A program made the translations under genes and the position numbers. Under the pieces are notes generated by a model. The model ran no database searches. It worked only from the letters and a program-made list of their open reading frames with translations, and was not told where the DNA came from. 64,000 nucleotides of DNA. Origin: Shewanella sp. 1CM18E (GTDB lineage Bacteria; Pseudomonadota; Gammaproteobacteria; Enterobacterales; Shewanellaceae). The stretch covers positions 479,061-543,060 of the forward strand of contig NZ_JALNTW010000001.1 of NCBI RefSeq assembly GCF_023161665.1, read 5' to 3'. Positions 54,839 to 64,000 of this stretch are shown here, in pieces (position 1 is the first letter of the stretch; every line of letters starts with the position of its first letter).

Positions 54839-55510
54839 ATGAAAAAAGCATTTAACTCCCCTGCTAGCATTGACGAATTAATGCTACGCGCAGAAGCAAT
54901 GGCGGGCTTAACTTTAGGCCAATTAGCCAATTACCACGAAATTGAAATGCCCAAAGACCTTAAACGACATAAAGGCTGGGCCGGACAATTAATTGAGCTT
55001 GAACTTGGGGCGCTTGCAGGCTCAAAACCAGAGCAAGATTTTGTCCATTTAGGTGTAGAGCTAAAAACAATCCCTGTGAGTCGTACAGGTAAAGTGCTTG
55101 AAACGACGTATGTAACAGTGGCTCCACTAACAGATATTCAAGGTCTTACTTGGCAAAACAGCGTAGTTTGCCATAAGTTACAACAAGTACTTTGGATCCC
55201 TGTGCAAGGCGACAGAGATATACCGTTAGCTCATCGCCAAATTGGCTCACCAATCTTATGGCGTCCGTCAGCAGAAGAAAGTTACTTACTGCAACAAGAC
55301 TGGGAGGAGATCATGGAATTTATCTCTATGGGGCAAGTAAACAAAGTCACAGCTCGTCATGGCGAAGTTTTACAACTTAGGCCAAAAGCTGCCAATAGTC
55401 AGGTGCTCACCGACAGTATTGGCAAAGATGGTCAGCTGACTCAAACTAACCCAAGAGGCTTCTATTTGAAGACACAATTTACCCAAAGAATACTTTCTCA
55501 GCTACTTTGA
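54839..55510 (+). CDS. mutH: DNA mismatch repair endonuclease MutH
   Basis: Nicks the unmethylated strand at hemimethylated GATC during mismatch repair. From the ATG at 54839 the product is 223 residues, with [39 protein letters not shown] (catalytic D, E and K of the DxnExK site), then [35 protein letters not shown] and a C-terminal [14 protein letters not shown]. The frame is open upstream from a TTG at 54779, but MutH proteins start near MKKAFNSP. The AAGG is unusually close to this ATG, so the exact start is not certain. Confidence 0.95.
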   Translation: MKKAFNSPASIDELMLRAEAMAGLTLGQLANYHEIEMPKDLKRHKGWAGQLIELELGALAGSKPEQDFVHLGVELKTIPVSRTGKVLETTYVTVAPLTDIQGLTWQNSVVCHKLQQVLWIPVQGDRDIPLAHRQIGSPILWRPSAEESYLLQQDWEEIMEFISMGQVNKVTARHGEVLQLRPKAANSQVLTDSIGKDGQLTQTNPRGFYLKTQFTQRILSQLL

Positions 55511-55617
55511 GTTATTTTTGTACCAAAAGTCACACTCATTTGACTTAGATCACAAATACTACTGGTAAAAGTAGGGGGATTTTCTATAAACTAGCGCCTC
55601 CTAAAAACAAGTAGCAT

Positions 55618-56712
55618 TTGGATACCCCTTTAATAGTGAAAGCACGTATACAGGCGAAGAAATTAACCTTTGCTATATTCGCTTGGACTTCGGCCATGGC
55701 GGCTTTCGTATTCTTTCGATACGCGCAAACTCCGGAACTTCCACAGTGGGCCATTGGTTCCGCTGATTTAGCGACGCTTTCAATTTATATGGGAATTATT
55801 TTCGGCAGCCTACATTGGATGTCGAACTTGATTGCAGACTTTAGTGCAATCAATCGTTTACCTTATGTTTTCTCAGTTGTTTTTAAAGGTCTATTCCTAT
55901 TACTTGGCGCAACCACGCTGGCCTATATTACTCAATACCTCAATATGTGGGCTATTGAGAACCATATGACCACCTTGCGCCAAATGCTAACCGCACACAT
56001 TCTTTATAGTCCTTCATTCCAAGCATTGATTGTTTACTTAGTTGTCGTGCGTGTCGGGCTAGCATTCATCGAGCAGATGGCGTTACTTGTTGGCCCAAGA
56101 GTGCTACTTAACATAGGGTTAGGTAAATATCACAAGCCAAGATATGAACAACGCTTATTCCTATATTTAGATATGGTTGCTTCTACAACCCATGCTGAAT
56201 CCTTAGGTGATTACCGTTTTAGCCGCTTAATTCAAGATAGCTTTAGCTTATTGGCAGATACAGTAACCAACAACGAAGCGGAAATTTACCGCTATATGGG
56301 TGATGCTGTGCTTATCCACTGGCCGCTAAAGGATGGTATTAAAGAAGATCGTTGCTTTAATATCTACCATGAGTTTAGTCAGCAACTAAGCTGGCAAAGA
56401 CAGTATTTTGAAGAGCAGTACGGCTTTGTACCTAAATTTAAAGCTGCAGCCCATTGCGGCCAAGTCGTAGCGGCTGTCGTTGGTGTGCAAAAACAAGAGA
56501 TTAGTTTCTTCAGTGATGTGCTAAACACACTAGCTAGATTGCAAGATCAGTGTAACCCGCTTGGCCAACGTATGTTGATCTCGGGCTCATTGCAGTCACG
56601 TCTTGAGTATAGTGACTCGCAATATCAACTTAATAGCTTAGGCCCAATTAAGTTAAAGGGTAAGCAACATTCAATTGAAGTATTTGGTGTATCACCAAAA
56701 GGTTCACAGTAA
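55618..56712 (+). CDS. cyaC: Membrane-bound class III adenylate cyclase (CyaC-like)
   Basis: Converts ATP to cAMP at the inner membrane. The 364-residue product has four to five hydrophobic segments in the first ~170 residues and a C-terminal cyclase domain. The cyclase domain has the metal-binding FLYLDMVASTTHAESLGD motif at about residues 180-197, and YRYMGDAVLIHWPL and AAHCGQVVAAVVG further on. In Shewanella oneidensis a similar protein (CyaC) supports Crp-dependent anaerobic respiration; the symbol is given by that resemblance. Apparent TTG start at 55618; a GTG at 55636 is an alternative. Confidence 0.85.
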   Translation: MDTPLIVKARIQAKKLTFAIFAWTSAMAAFVFFRYAQTPELPQWAIGSADLATLSIYMGIIFGSLHWMSNLIADFSAINRLPYVFSVVFKGLFLLLGATTLAYITQYLNMWAIENHMTTLRQMLTAHILYSPSFQALIVYLVVVRVGLAFIEQMALLVGPRVLLNIGLGKYHKPRYEQRLFLYLDMVASTTHAESLGDYRFSRLIQDSFSLLADTVTNNEAEIYRYMGDAVLIHWPLKDGIKEDRCFNIYHEFSQQLSWQRQYFEEQYGFVPKFKAAAHCGQVVAAVVGVQKQEISFFSDVLNTLARLQDQCNPLGQRMLISGSLQSRLEYSDSQYQLNSLGPIKLKGKQHSIEVFGVSPKGSQ

Positions 56713-56733
56713 GCCGATAACAGCTATCGGCTT
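56711..56733. terminator. Terminator between cyaC and oxyR
   Basis: AAGCCGATA - ACAGC - TATCGGCTT hairpin between convergent genes, followed by TTTACTG on the plus strand. Confidence 0.7.
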
Positions 56734-56749
56734 TACTGCATTTTAACGC

Positions 56750-57664
56750 TTAACGCTCATCTTCTTGATCAAGCAACTTCTGGATCTCTAAGCCTAAGGT
56801 TCTAAAAGTTAGAATACGGCTAGATGTTTGACGCCAAACCAAACCAATATCACGATAAGGCGTATCGCCTGGCGGTGCCATTGTGGTTAAATCGGTATTA
56901 TTCAAAATGCCGGCATCAATTGCCATTTGCGGTAAAAAAGTGGTACCCAATTTACAATTAACCATTTGTACAAGTGTATGCAAACTGGTCGCAGCAAATG
57001 GGTTAATCTTTTCGCTTTCACCTAACTGACATGCCGTGATTGCATGACCAGTAATGCAATGCTCAGCCTGTAGCAAAAATATACTTTCATCAGGCAGATC
57101 TTGATAATCAATAGGCTCATGGATCTCATCAGTCAGATCTTTATGGACTACCATCTTGAATGGGTCAATACCTACTTTCATGCTATGAAAGCCACTGGTA
57201 TCAACCGGAAGCGCTAGTAATAATAGATCCAACTCTCCCTTACCTAGCGCATCGATTAAACGGTCAGTGGTGTCCTCTTTTAAGAACAAAGTTAAATCGG
57301 GGTATACCTGCTTACAATGCTGCACCACATTACTCAATAAAAACGGTGCAATCGTTGGAATACAACCTAAACGGATCTCCCCCGTCATCGGCTCTCCCTG
57401 ATGTTTAACCAACTCAACCAAGTCATCAACATCCGTTAGCAGCTTGCGCGAGCGCATAACCACTTCTTCGCCAATCGCGGTGAAGATGAACGACTTATGA
57501 TCGCGCTCAATTAACTGATGCCCTAGCTGCTCTTCAAGGTTTTGAATGCCGCTTGATAAAGTTGACTGGCTAACATGACAGATCTTTGCCGCTCTGTTGA
57601 AGTTCTGCTCTTGGTGCAGGTTCACCAGATAAAACAGATTTTTTAGACTAGGTAGATGTTTCAT
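56750..57664 (-). CDS. oxyR: Hydrogen peroxide-inducible transcriptional activator OxyR
   Basis: LysR-type redox sensor. From the ATG at 57664 the product is 304 residues. A helix-turn-helix (NFNRAAKICHVSQSTLSSGIQNLEEQLG) is followed by the effector domain, which contains two cysteines nine residues apart (C203 and C212, in EHCITGHAITACQ). These match C199 and C208 of E. coli OxyR, which form the activating disulfide. The FAATSLHTLVQMVNCKLGTTFLPQMA segment also matches. The frame is open to 57679. Convergent to cyaC. Confidence 0.93.
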   Translation of the reverse strand: MKHLPSLKNLFYLVNLHQEQNFNRAAKICHVSQSTLSSGIQNLEEQLGHQLIERDHKSFIFTAIGEEVVMRSRKLLTDVDDLVELVKHQGEPMTGEIRLGCIPTIAPFLLSNVVQHCKQVYPDLTLFLKEDTTDRLIDALGKGELDLLLLALPVDTSGFHSMKVGIDPFKMVVHKDLTDEIHEPIDYQDLPDESIFLLQAEHCITGHAITACQLGESEKINPFAATSLHTLVQMVNCKLGTTFLPQMAIDAGILNNTDLTTMAPPGDTPYRDIGLVWRQTSSRILTFRTLGLEIQKLLDQEDER

Positions 57665-57834
57665 AAAATAGATTACCAATGACAGAATTTATCTAATCGT
57701 TCTATCTAACTCTATCATAGTTCACTAACATAACTGCGACTTACCACTGATAGTTTGTGAACTGAATCAAAATTGCATGTTTATATTGATTGTTATTAAT
57801 TTCTATCCACAATTTCAGGGAACAGTAGATAAAA

Positions 57835-57870
57835 AAATAGCGCAGTGGATAAATCCAAACTGCGCTATTT
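57835..57870 (-). terminator. Terminator of hptA
   Basis: An 11-bp perfect stem (AAATAGCGCAG / CTGCGCTATTT) with a 14-base loop, followed on the minus strand by a run of seven T residues counting the stem end. Confidence 0.85.
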
Positions 57871-57886
57871 CTAAAGTCGGCTTATA

Positions 57887-58252
57887 TTAAGCTTTAGACT
57901 CTAGGTATTCTTTCAACTGTTGTAGGTCTTTTGAACCGTATTCAACAATTTCGTTCAACCACACGCCGTGCTCTTGTTCCCAAGCAGCTTCTTCGCCGTG
58001 TTGCAATAATTGAGCAAACTGCTGAATGCGTTTTAAACCAACTGAACCTGCTGCACCTTTGAACTTGTGCGCTTCACTACAAAGAGTATCTTTATCATTT
58101 GCTTCATGAGCGCTAACTAAGTTGCCAATATATTCAGGCATTAACTGTTCAAATAAGACAACGCTTTTAAGTAGCGTGCCAGCACCAATTGCACTGCAGT
58201 ATTGCTCCAGTGTATTAAGATCCAAAATTGATTCTAATTCAGCTGTTGCCAT
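57887..58252 (-). CDS. hptA: Histidine phosphotransfer (Hpt) protein, HptA-like
   Basis: A free-standing Hpt domain of 121 residues. The phosphorylatable histidine is H62 in CSEAHKFKGAAGSVGL, the typical Hpt signature, followed by RIQQFAQLLQHGEEAAW. In Shewanella the Arc system uses a separate HptA protein to phosphorylate ArcA instead of an Hpt domain within ArcB. Length, sequence and position near cyaC and gltB fit that protein. Monocistronic with its own terminator. Confidence 0.85.
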   Translation of the reverse strand: MATAELESILDLNTLEQYCSAIGAGTLLKSVVLFEQLMPEYIGNLVSAHEANDKDTLCSEAHKFKGAAGSVGLKRIQQFAQLLQHGEEAAWEQEHGVWLNEIVEYGSKDLQQLKEYLESKA

Positions 58253-58462
58253 TTAGGCACCTCTCAAAATATTGCCGAGTGTATACAAAAGATGATTTTA
58301 CCACATAATACCCGCTAAATTCTTAGGTGCAACAACTAGTGTCACATGAGGTTAAAAATCGCGTAAATTTAACCATTTAACAACCTTAACGCAACCAAGG
58401 TTACCTATATAAAGCTTCATTTGCGATATTATCTTACTATTCAAGCTATTACCCCTATCAAA

Positions 58463-59380
58463 TCAAAGGGTATCTTTCAAATACTCGCCCTGACCACCTT
58501 TCTCTTTAAGATCATCAACAATCGCCACTAGGCCGTTCCAGCGATAGGCACACCAGTCTGGTCCCAAGAGCATTGGCTTTTTAGCGTAAGCGGTAACTCT
58601 ATGAAAAATAATTTCTTTCGGAGTATAACGAATGATTTCACCAACACTATAAGCATAGGCATCAAGTTCTAGTAAGGTCATTTTGCCATTACGCCAAGCT
58701 TTAGCCATGGTGCTACCGTCAACGATGTGTAAAGGGTGCACCTTGAGGCCGTCAACCCCAACTGCTAGTACCTTATTCAAGGTTTCAAGGTAATCGGCGT
58801 GCTCTTCACCAGGCAAACCTAGAATTAAATGAGTACATACTTTAATCCCCAAGCGGCGAGCACGTTTTACCGTATCTTCATACGCAGCAAACGTATGACC
58901 TCGGTTGATCTTTTTAAGGGTATTATCATTGGCAGACTGTAACCCAAGTTCAAGCCACACATCTACGCCATCATTTTGATAACCGACAAGCAATTCAAGC
59001 ACTTCATCAGGTACACAGTCAGGACGAGTGCCAACACAAAGGCCAACAATGTCACTATCTTGAATAGCTTCATCGTACTTTTGCTTAAGCACTAAGTACT
59101 CATCATAAGTGCTGGTATAAGCTTGAAAGTAAGCAATGTACTTAGATGATTTAGATGATAAACGTTCGCGACCTTGAGCGAGTTGCTCTTGGATAGACAG
59201 TTCAGTTCTATGCTCATGGCTAAATGAGGCAACATTGCAATATGTACAACCGCCCTTACCTAATGTGCCATCACGATTTGGACAAGTGAATTTAGCATCA
59301 ATGGTCAACTTACGGATCCGTTCACCGTACTTTTGTTTGCATACACTACCAAAGGTATTAACGTAACTATCCAGTCCCAA
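58463..59380 (-). CDS. yhcC: Radical SAM protein of the YhcC (TIGR01212) family
   Basis: Iron-sulfur protein of 305 residues with the radical SAM cluster motif in TCPNRDGTLGKGGCTYCNVASF (Cys residues near 33, 44 and 47; spacing larger than the canonical CxxxCxxC, as usual for this family). Further motifs are SKYIAYFQAYTSTY, VGLCVGTRPDCVPDEVLELL, ELGLQSANDNTLKKINRGHT and LKVHPLHIVDGS. TTG start at 59380. It is often found near gltB. The reaction is unproven; relatives are implicated in tRNA modification. Confidence 0.88.
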   Translation of the reverse strand: MGLDSYVNTFGSVCKQKYGERIRKLTIDAKFTCPNRDGTLGKGGCTYCNVASFSHEHRTELSIQEQLAQGRERLSSKSSKYIAYFQAYTSTYDEYLVLKQKYDEAIQDSDIVGLCVGTRPDCVPDEVLELLVGYQNDGVDVWLELGLQSANDNTLKKINRGHTFAAYEDTVKRARRLGIKVCTHLILGLPGEEHADYLETLNKVLAVGVDGLKVHPLHIVDGSTMAKAWRNGKMTLLELDAYAYSVGEIIRYTPKEIIFHRVTAYAKKPMLLGPDWCAYRWNGLVAIVDDLKEKGGQGEYLKDTL

Positions 59381-59887
59381 CTCTTCTATCTACCCAGCTT
59401 AAAAATTTGCGCTATTTTAACCAGTTCCTAAATACATTAATTAGCGCTAGCTCAAATAACCGCAAAACTCGTTATACCAAGGTGAAGATTTTACTGTCAT
59501 CTGCTTGCATTATATCTACATTAAGATCTGCTTATGCATAACTAGTCATTATGAAAAGTGATTATCATTTCACTGTATATGCAATAAAAATCACTTTACG
59601 CAAAACCGATATAATCAACATTTTTGTTACAAAATCACAAACTCAATTAAATGTAATTTTTAAAATTCTTTTTATTCATAAGGTTATACACAACAATTTA
59701 CAGTTTACGTTAAGGTAAAGCGATATTTGTAAGTGTATGAAACGGCACTTCTTAGTTATTTTTTATGCAATAATTTGGTTTGACCTTTAATCAGCTTAGG
59801 GTTAATTTGATTGATTCGGGTGCATATCTATAGAGATTTTTTGCTTTATCTCCCGAGTTGTATCAGTTGAGGTTAGGGAGTGTAGTA
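59381..59887. promoter_or_regulatory. Upstream region of gltB
   Basis: About 500 AT-rich bases between the divergent yhcC-like and gltB genes. They must hold the gltB promoter and leader. One perfect TTATNCACA match lies at 59684-59692. I see no open frame or strong hairpin to annotate. Confidence 0.4.
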
Positions 59888-62800
59888 ATGAGCTTATATC
59901 ATCCAAGTTTCGAGCGGGACAATTGTGGGTTTGGCTTAATAGCCCAGATGGACGGTGAGCCTAGCCACCGTATTGTACGTACCGCGATTCACGGCCTAGA
60001 CCGAATGAAGCATCGTGGGGGAATTGCAGCAGATGGACGCACTGGTGATGGCTGCGGACTGTTAATGCAATTACCGATTAATTTCTTTAAAGCAATCGCT
60101 GAAGAAAATGACTGGCATTTAAGTCGTCGTTTTGCAGTGGGAATGCTTTTTCTTAGCCAAGACGCCATCTTAGCAGCCCAAACAAAGCAACTATTAGAAC
60201 AAGAACTGCAAAAAGAGACCTTAAGTGTTGCAGGTTGGCGTGATGTCCCAGTTAATAATGATGTACTCGGGGAAATCGGTAAGGCAAGTCAGCCACAAAT
60301 AGTTCAGGTCCTCATTAACGCCCCTATTGGTTGGCGTGAAAAAGATCTTGAGCGTCGCCTATATATGGCAAGACGCCGTGTTGAGCAACAACTGACTCAC
60401 GACAAAGATTTTTATGTGGCGAGTCTCTCTGGTCAGGTCATCGTTTACAAAGGCTTAATGATGCCGGCTGATCTGCCTGCATTTTACAGTGATTTAGCCG
60501 ATATCCGTTTGCAAAGCGCCATCTGTTTATTCCACCAGCGCTTTTCAACTAATACATCACCTAAATGGCCGCTGGCACAACCGTTTAGATATTTGGCCCA
60601 TAACGGTGAAATCAATACCATTACCTGTAACCGTCAGTGGGCAAGAGCCCGTGCCTATAAATTCCACGCTCCATTGCTGCCGGACTTACAGCAAGCAGCG
60701 CCTTTTGTGAATGAAACAGGCTCAGATTCATCATCGTTAGATAACATGTTAGAAATGCTACTCGCTGGCGGTATGGATCTCTATCGTGCTATGCGTTTGC
60801 TTATTCCACCAGCATGGCAAAGTAATCCAGAAATGGATCCTGAACTAAAAGCATTTTACGACTTTAACTCCATGCATATGGAGCCGTGGGATGGTCCTGC
60901 CGGTATTGTAATGACCAATGGTCGCCACGCAGCCTGCGCCGTTGACCGTAATGGTTTACGCCCATCACGTTATATCATCACTAAAGACCGCATCTTAACC
61001 TTGGCTTCTGAGGTTGGTATTTGGGATTACGCTGCCGATGAAGTTATAGAAAAAGGCCGTGTCGGTCCCGGTGAGCTTTTAGTTCTTGATACTTTAAATG
61101 GTCAGTTATATTCATCATTTGAGATTGATAACGATTTAAAACGTCGCCACCCTTATAAGCAGTGGATGGCAAAACACAGTAAAGTACTGACACCAGCTGA
61201 AGAGTTTGGTCCAAATGAGCAAGGCAAGCGTGAATTTGATAGTGCACAGCTGCTGCAATATCAAAAGCACTTTGGCTATTCCCGCGAAGAACTAGAGCAA
61301 GTTATTTGGGTGCTAGCGCAAAAAGGCGAGGAAGCCACAGGCTCTATGGGTGATGATACGCCAATGGCAGTATTGTCGAAAAAGTCGCGCACAATTTACG
61401 ACTATTTCCGTCAAAAGTTTGCTCAGGTAACTAACCCGCCTATCGACCCATTACGTGAAAAACACGTAATGTCACTTACCACTTGTGCTGGTCGTGAGCA
61501 AAACTTATTTAATGAAACTACCGGTCATGCCTACCGAGTAATGTTTAACTCTCCAGTGTTACTATTTAGCGACTTTAACCAGCTAATGGCGCTCGATAGC
61601 ACTTACTATCGAGCTAATACTGTTGACTTAAACTATGACCTAAATGAAGGGTTAGAGGCTGCAGTTAAACGTATTTGCGATGAAGCAGAACGTCTAGCTC
61701 GCTCTGGAACAACATTGCTTGTGTTATCAGACCGTGCAACTGCAAAGTCTAAGCAAGTGATTCCAGCCGCTATGGCGGTAGGCGCTGTACAGCAAGTGCT
61801 AGTGAATAATAGCCTACGCTGCGACACTAACATCATTGTCGAAACAGCTTCAGCTCGTGATCCACACCATTTTGCAGTGCTATTAGGGTTTGGTGCCACA
61901 GCGATTTATCCTTACTTGGTTTATGAATGCATTTCAGATCTTGCTGAGCGCAACGGCGTAAGCAACACTCGTGATTTGATGCTGAACTTCCGCCAAGGGA
62001 TCGATAAAGGTCTACGCAAGATCATGTCTAAAATGGGCATTAGCACTGTCGCTTCTTATCGTTGCAGCCAGCAGTTTGAAGCTGTAGGTTTAGCTGATGA
62101 AGTGGTCGAGTTATGCTTTAACGGTGTTATTAGCCGTATTCAAGGCGCAACTTTTGAACTTATTGAGCAAGATCAGCAGATACTGCATAAACATGCCTTT
62201 AGAGCTCACCAGCCATTATCACAAGGTGGTCTATTAAAGTATGTTGAAGGCGGTGAATACCACTGCTTTAACCCTGATGTAGTTAATACGCTACAAGCCA
62301 GTTTACGTGACCAAGATTATCCAAGTTATAAGCGCTTTACTGAGCTTGTGGATAATCGTCCCGTGGCAACGCTTCGTGACTTAATTGAAGTTAAAGGCGA
62401 GCTCGCTCCTGTTGACCTAAACAAAGTAGAAACAGCAAAGACCTTGTATCCACGTTTTGACAGCGCCGCAATGAGTATTGGTGCACTAAGCCCTGAAGCA
62501 CATGAAGCTTTAGCCGTTGCGATGAACCGCTTAGGTGGCCGCTCAAATTCGGGTGAAGGCGGAGAAGATCCACGCCGCTTTAATAGCGAAGGCAACTCTG
62601 CGATTAAACAAATTGCATCGGGCCGCTTTGGTGTTACCGCACATTACTTAGTCAATGCTGAAGTGCTGCAGATTAAAGTTGCTCAGGGTGCAAAACCTGG
62701 CGAAGGTGGTCAGCTGCCGGGGGATAAAGTCAGTGTTGAAATTGCAGCACTACGTAATGCGCGCCCAGGTGTCACCCTAATTTCGCCGCCACCGCATCAC

Positions 62801-64000
62801 GATATCTATTCAATTGAAGATTTAGCTCAGCTAATTTTCGATTTAAAACAGATTAATCCTAAGGCACTGGTATCAGTTAAGCTCGTATCAGAACCAGGTG
62901 TTGGCACGATTGCCACTGGTGTGGCTAAAGCCTATGCCGATATGATCACCATATCTGGTTATGATGGTGGTACCGGTGCAAGCCCTATCACTTCAGTTAA
63001 GTACGCAGGTAGCCCATGGGAACTCGGCCTTGCTGAAGTCCACCAATCACTCGTTGAAAATGGACTACGTCATAAAATCCGTTTGCAAGTTGATGGCGGG
63101 CTAAAAACCGGTAAAGACGTCATTAAAGCGGCATTACTGGGCGCTGAAAGCTTTGGTTTTGGTACTGTGCCTATGATTGCACTGGGCTGTAAGTACCTAC
63201 GTATTTGCCACTTAAATAACTGTGCAACAGGTGTTGCAACCCAAAACCAGAAACTGCGTAACGAGCATTATCATGGTCTGCCAGAGCGTGTAATGACTTA
63301 CTTTGAGTTTGTCGCTCAAGAGATCCGCGAATATATGGCCGACCTAGGTGTTACTGAATTTGAGCAACTAGTGGGTCGAAGCGATTGGTTAGCGGCTATT
63401 GAAGGTGAAACAGCTAAGCAGCAAGCATTGGATTTAGCACCGATTCTATATCGCCCAACAGTGCCAGCAACCTCTGCCGTCACTTGGCGTGAAACCAATC
63501 CGCCATCAGATCTTGGCCAATTAAACCAACGTCTGGTTGCTGATTGCCAAGAAGCAGTACTTGCTGGTGTACCGATTTGTGAAATGTTCAGCATCAACAA
63601 TACCGACCGCTCTGTTGGAGCAAGCTTATCAGGCTTTATTGCAACCCATGTTGGTCGAGACGGTGCTAAAGCGCCAATCACCCTTAAGTTTAACGGTAGT
63701 GCAGGTCAAAGCTTTGGTGTTTGGAACGCTCCCGGTCTTGAGCTTATGTTATGCGGTGATGCCAACGACTACGTAGGTAAAGGCATGTCTGGCGGTAAGA
63801 TCTGCGTTTATCCGCAACTTGGCAGCCCATTTAAGTCAGAGCGCTCAACCATTTTAGGTAATACCTGTTTATATGGTGCCTCTGGCGGCAAACTATTCGC
63901 TTCCGGGCAAGCCGGTGAGCGTTTTGCAGTACGTAACTCTGGCGCAATCGCGGTCGTTGAAGGCTTAGGTGATAACGGTTGTGAATACATGACTGGCGGC
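59888..64000 (+). CDS. gltB: Glutamate synthase (NADPH) large subunit, partial (3' end off window)
   Basis: Makes two glutamates from glutamine and 2-oxoglutarate. The frame opens at the ATG at 59888 (MSLYHPSFERDNCGFGLIAQ) and continues without a stop to the window end: 1371 codons of an expected ~1480. The catalytic N-terminal cysteine (C13 before processing) is in DNCGFG. The synthase domain follows, with GRSNSGEGGEDPRRF, ISGYDGGTGASPITS and the 3Fe-4S cysteines in CKYLRICHLNNCATGVATQ. The C-terminal beta-helix domain begins near 63640 (APITLKFNGSAGQSFG). gltD is expected just beyond the window. Confidence 0.96.
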   Translation, partial: MSLYHPSFERDNCGFGLIAQMDGEPSHRIVRTAIHGLDRMKHRGGIAADGRTGDGCGLLMQLPINFFKAIAEENDWHLSRRFAVGMLFLSQDAILAAQTKQLLEQELQKETLSVAGWRDVPVNNDVLGEIGKASQPQIVQVLINAPIGWREKDLERRLYMARRRVEQQLTHDKDFYVASLSGQVIVYKGLMMPADLPAFYSDLADIRLQSAICLFHQRFSTNTSPKWPLAQPFRYLAHNGEINTITCNRQWARARAYKFHAPLLPDLQQAAPFVNETGSDSSSLDNMLEMLLAGGMDLYRAMRLLIPPAWQSNPEMDPELKAFYDFNSMHMEPWDGPAGIVMTNGRHAACAVDRNGLRPSRYIITKDRILTLASEVGIWDYAADEVIEKGRVGPGELLVLDTLNGQLYSSFEIDNDLKRRHPYKQWMAKHSKVLTPAEEFGPNEQGKREFDSAQLLQYQKHFGYSREELEQVIWVLAQKGEEATGSMGDDTPMAVLSKKSRTIYDYFRQKFAQVTNPPIDPLREKHVMSLTTCAGREQNLFNETTGHAYRVMFNSPVLLFSDFNQLMALDSTYYRANTVDLNYDLNEGLEAAVKRICDEAERLARSGTTLLVLSDRATAKSKQVIPAAMAVGAVQQVLVNNSLRCDTNIIVETASARDPHHFAVLLGFGATAIYPYLVYECISDLAERNGVSNTRDLMLNFRQGIDKGLRKIMSKMGISTVASYRCSQQFEAVGLADEVVELCFNGVISRIQGATFELIEQDQQILHKHAFRAHQPLSQGGLLKYVEGGEYHCFNPDVVNTLQASLRDQDYPSYKRFTELVDNRPVATLRDLIEVKGELAPVDLNKVETAKTLYPRFDSAAMSIGALSPEAHEALAVAMNRLGGRSNSGEGGEDPRRFNSEGNSAIKQIASGRFGVTAHYLVNAEVLQIKVAQGAKPGEGGQLPGDKVSVEIAALRNARPGVTLISPPPHHDIYSIEDLAQLIFDLKQINPKALVSVKLVSEPGVGTIATGVAKAYADMITISGYDGGTGASPITSVKYAGSPWELGLAEVHQSLVENGLRHKIRLQVDGGLKTGKDVIKAALLGAESFGFGTVPMIALGCKYLRICHLNNCATGVATQNQKLRNEHYHGLPERVMTYFEFVAQEIREYMADLGVTEFEQLVGRSDWLAAIEGETAKQQALDLAPILYRPTVPATSAVTWRETNPPSDLGQLNQRLVADCQEAVLAGVPICEMFSINNTDRSVGASLSGFIATHVGRDGAKAPITLKFNGSAGQSFGVWNAPGLELMLCGDANDYVGKGMSGGKICVYPQLGSPFKSERSTILGNTCLYGASGGKLFASGQAGERFAVRNSGAIAVVEGLGDNGCEYMTGG

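Noticed and set aside
1..64000. CRISPR arrays, tRNA or rRNA genes
   Set aside because: No regularly spaced repeats, tRNA cloverleaf signatures or rRNA-like stretches were recognised on either strand.

Overview
The window is a gammaproteobacterial chromosome segment, most likely from Shewanella or a close relative. The evidence is gene content and order: aroF/rplS-trmD-rimM-rpsP-ffh-ypjD, pdxJ-recO-era-rnc-lepB-lepA-rseCBA-rpoE/nadB, a membrane class III adenylate cyclase (CyaC type), an orphan Hpt protein (HptA type), and rppH-ptsP-TSUP-thyA. The assignment rests on remembered gene order and protein motifs, not on a database search.

Host part, left (1-26891): the end of aroF; the ribosome/tRNA-maturation operon rpsP-rimM-trmD-rplS with ffh upstream; two membrane proteins; a DUF962 protein; a lipoprotein; a Dyp-type peroxidase; an acetyltransferase; the long leftward block rpoE-rseABC-lepA-lepB-rnc-era-recO-pdxJ-acpS (envelope stress sigma factor, protein export, ribosome assembly); nadB; sdhE-ygfX; and nhaA with a small secreted protein and nhaR. 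Host part, right (49751-64000): the 5' part of thyA, a TSUP permease, ptsP, rppH, mutH, cyaC, oxyR, hptA, a radical SAM protein, and gltB, which runs off the window.

The main discovery is a ~22.9 kb integrated island (26892-49750) that cuts the host thymidylate synthase gene exactly between codons 186 and 187. No host codon is lost. The island carries its own complete, diverged thyA (42336-43208), so the cell keeps dTMP synthesis. Next to the right end is a leftward operon of three large tyrosine-recombinase-type proteins plus a small coiled-coil protein, recalling Tn554 tnpABC-like modules and gamma-mobile-trio-like islands. The two ends carry matched subterminal inverted motifs. The cargo looks like defence: a type I restriction-modification locus (hsdM-hsdS-FRG gene-hsdR), a divergent DndB-like/ParB-like pair around a perfect palindrome, a small extra tyrosine recombinase, a large glycine-zipper protein with a possible nuclease-like N-terminus, and a membrane GAF protein with a small partner.

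The most unusual cargo protein is the FRG-domain protein between hsdS and hsdR. Its C-terminal helical domain is clearly homologous to the C-terminus of the HsdR encoded next to it. This suggests that it docks on the same methyltransferase core as HsdR and that the locus is a compound restriction/toxin system.
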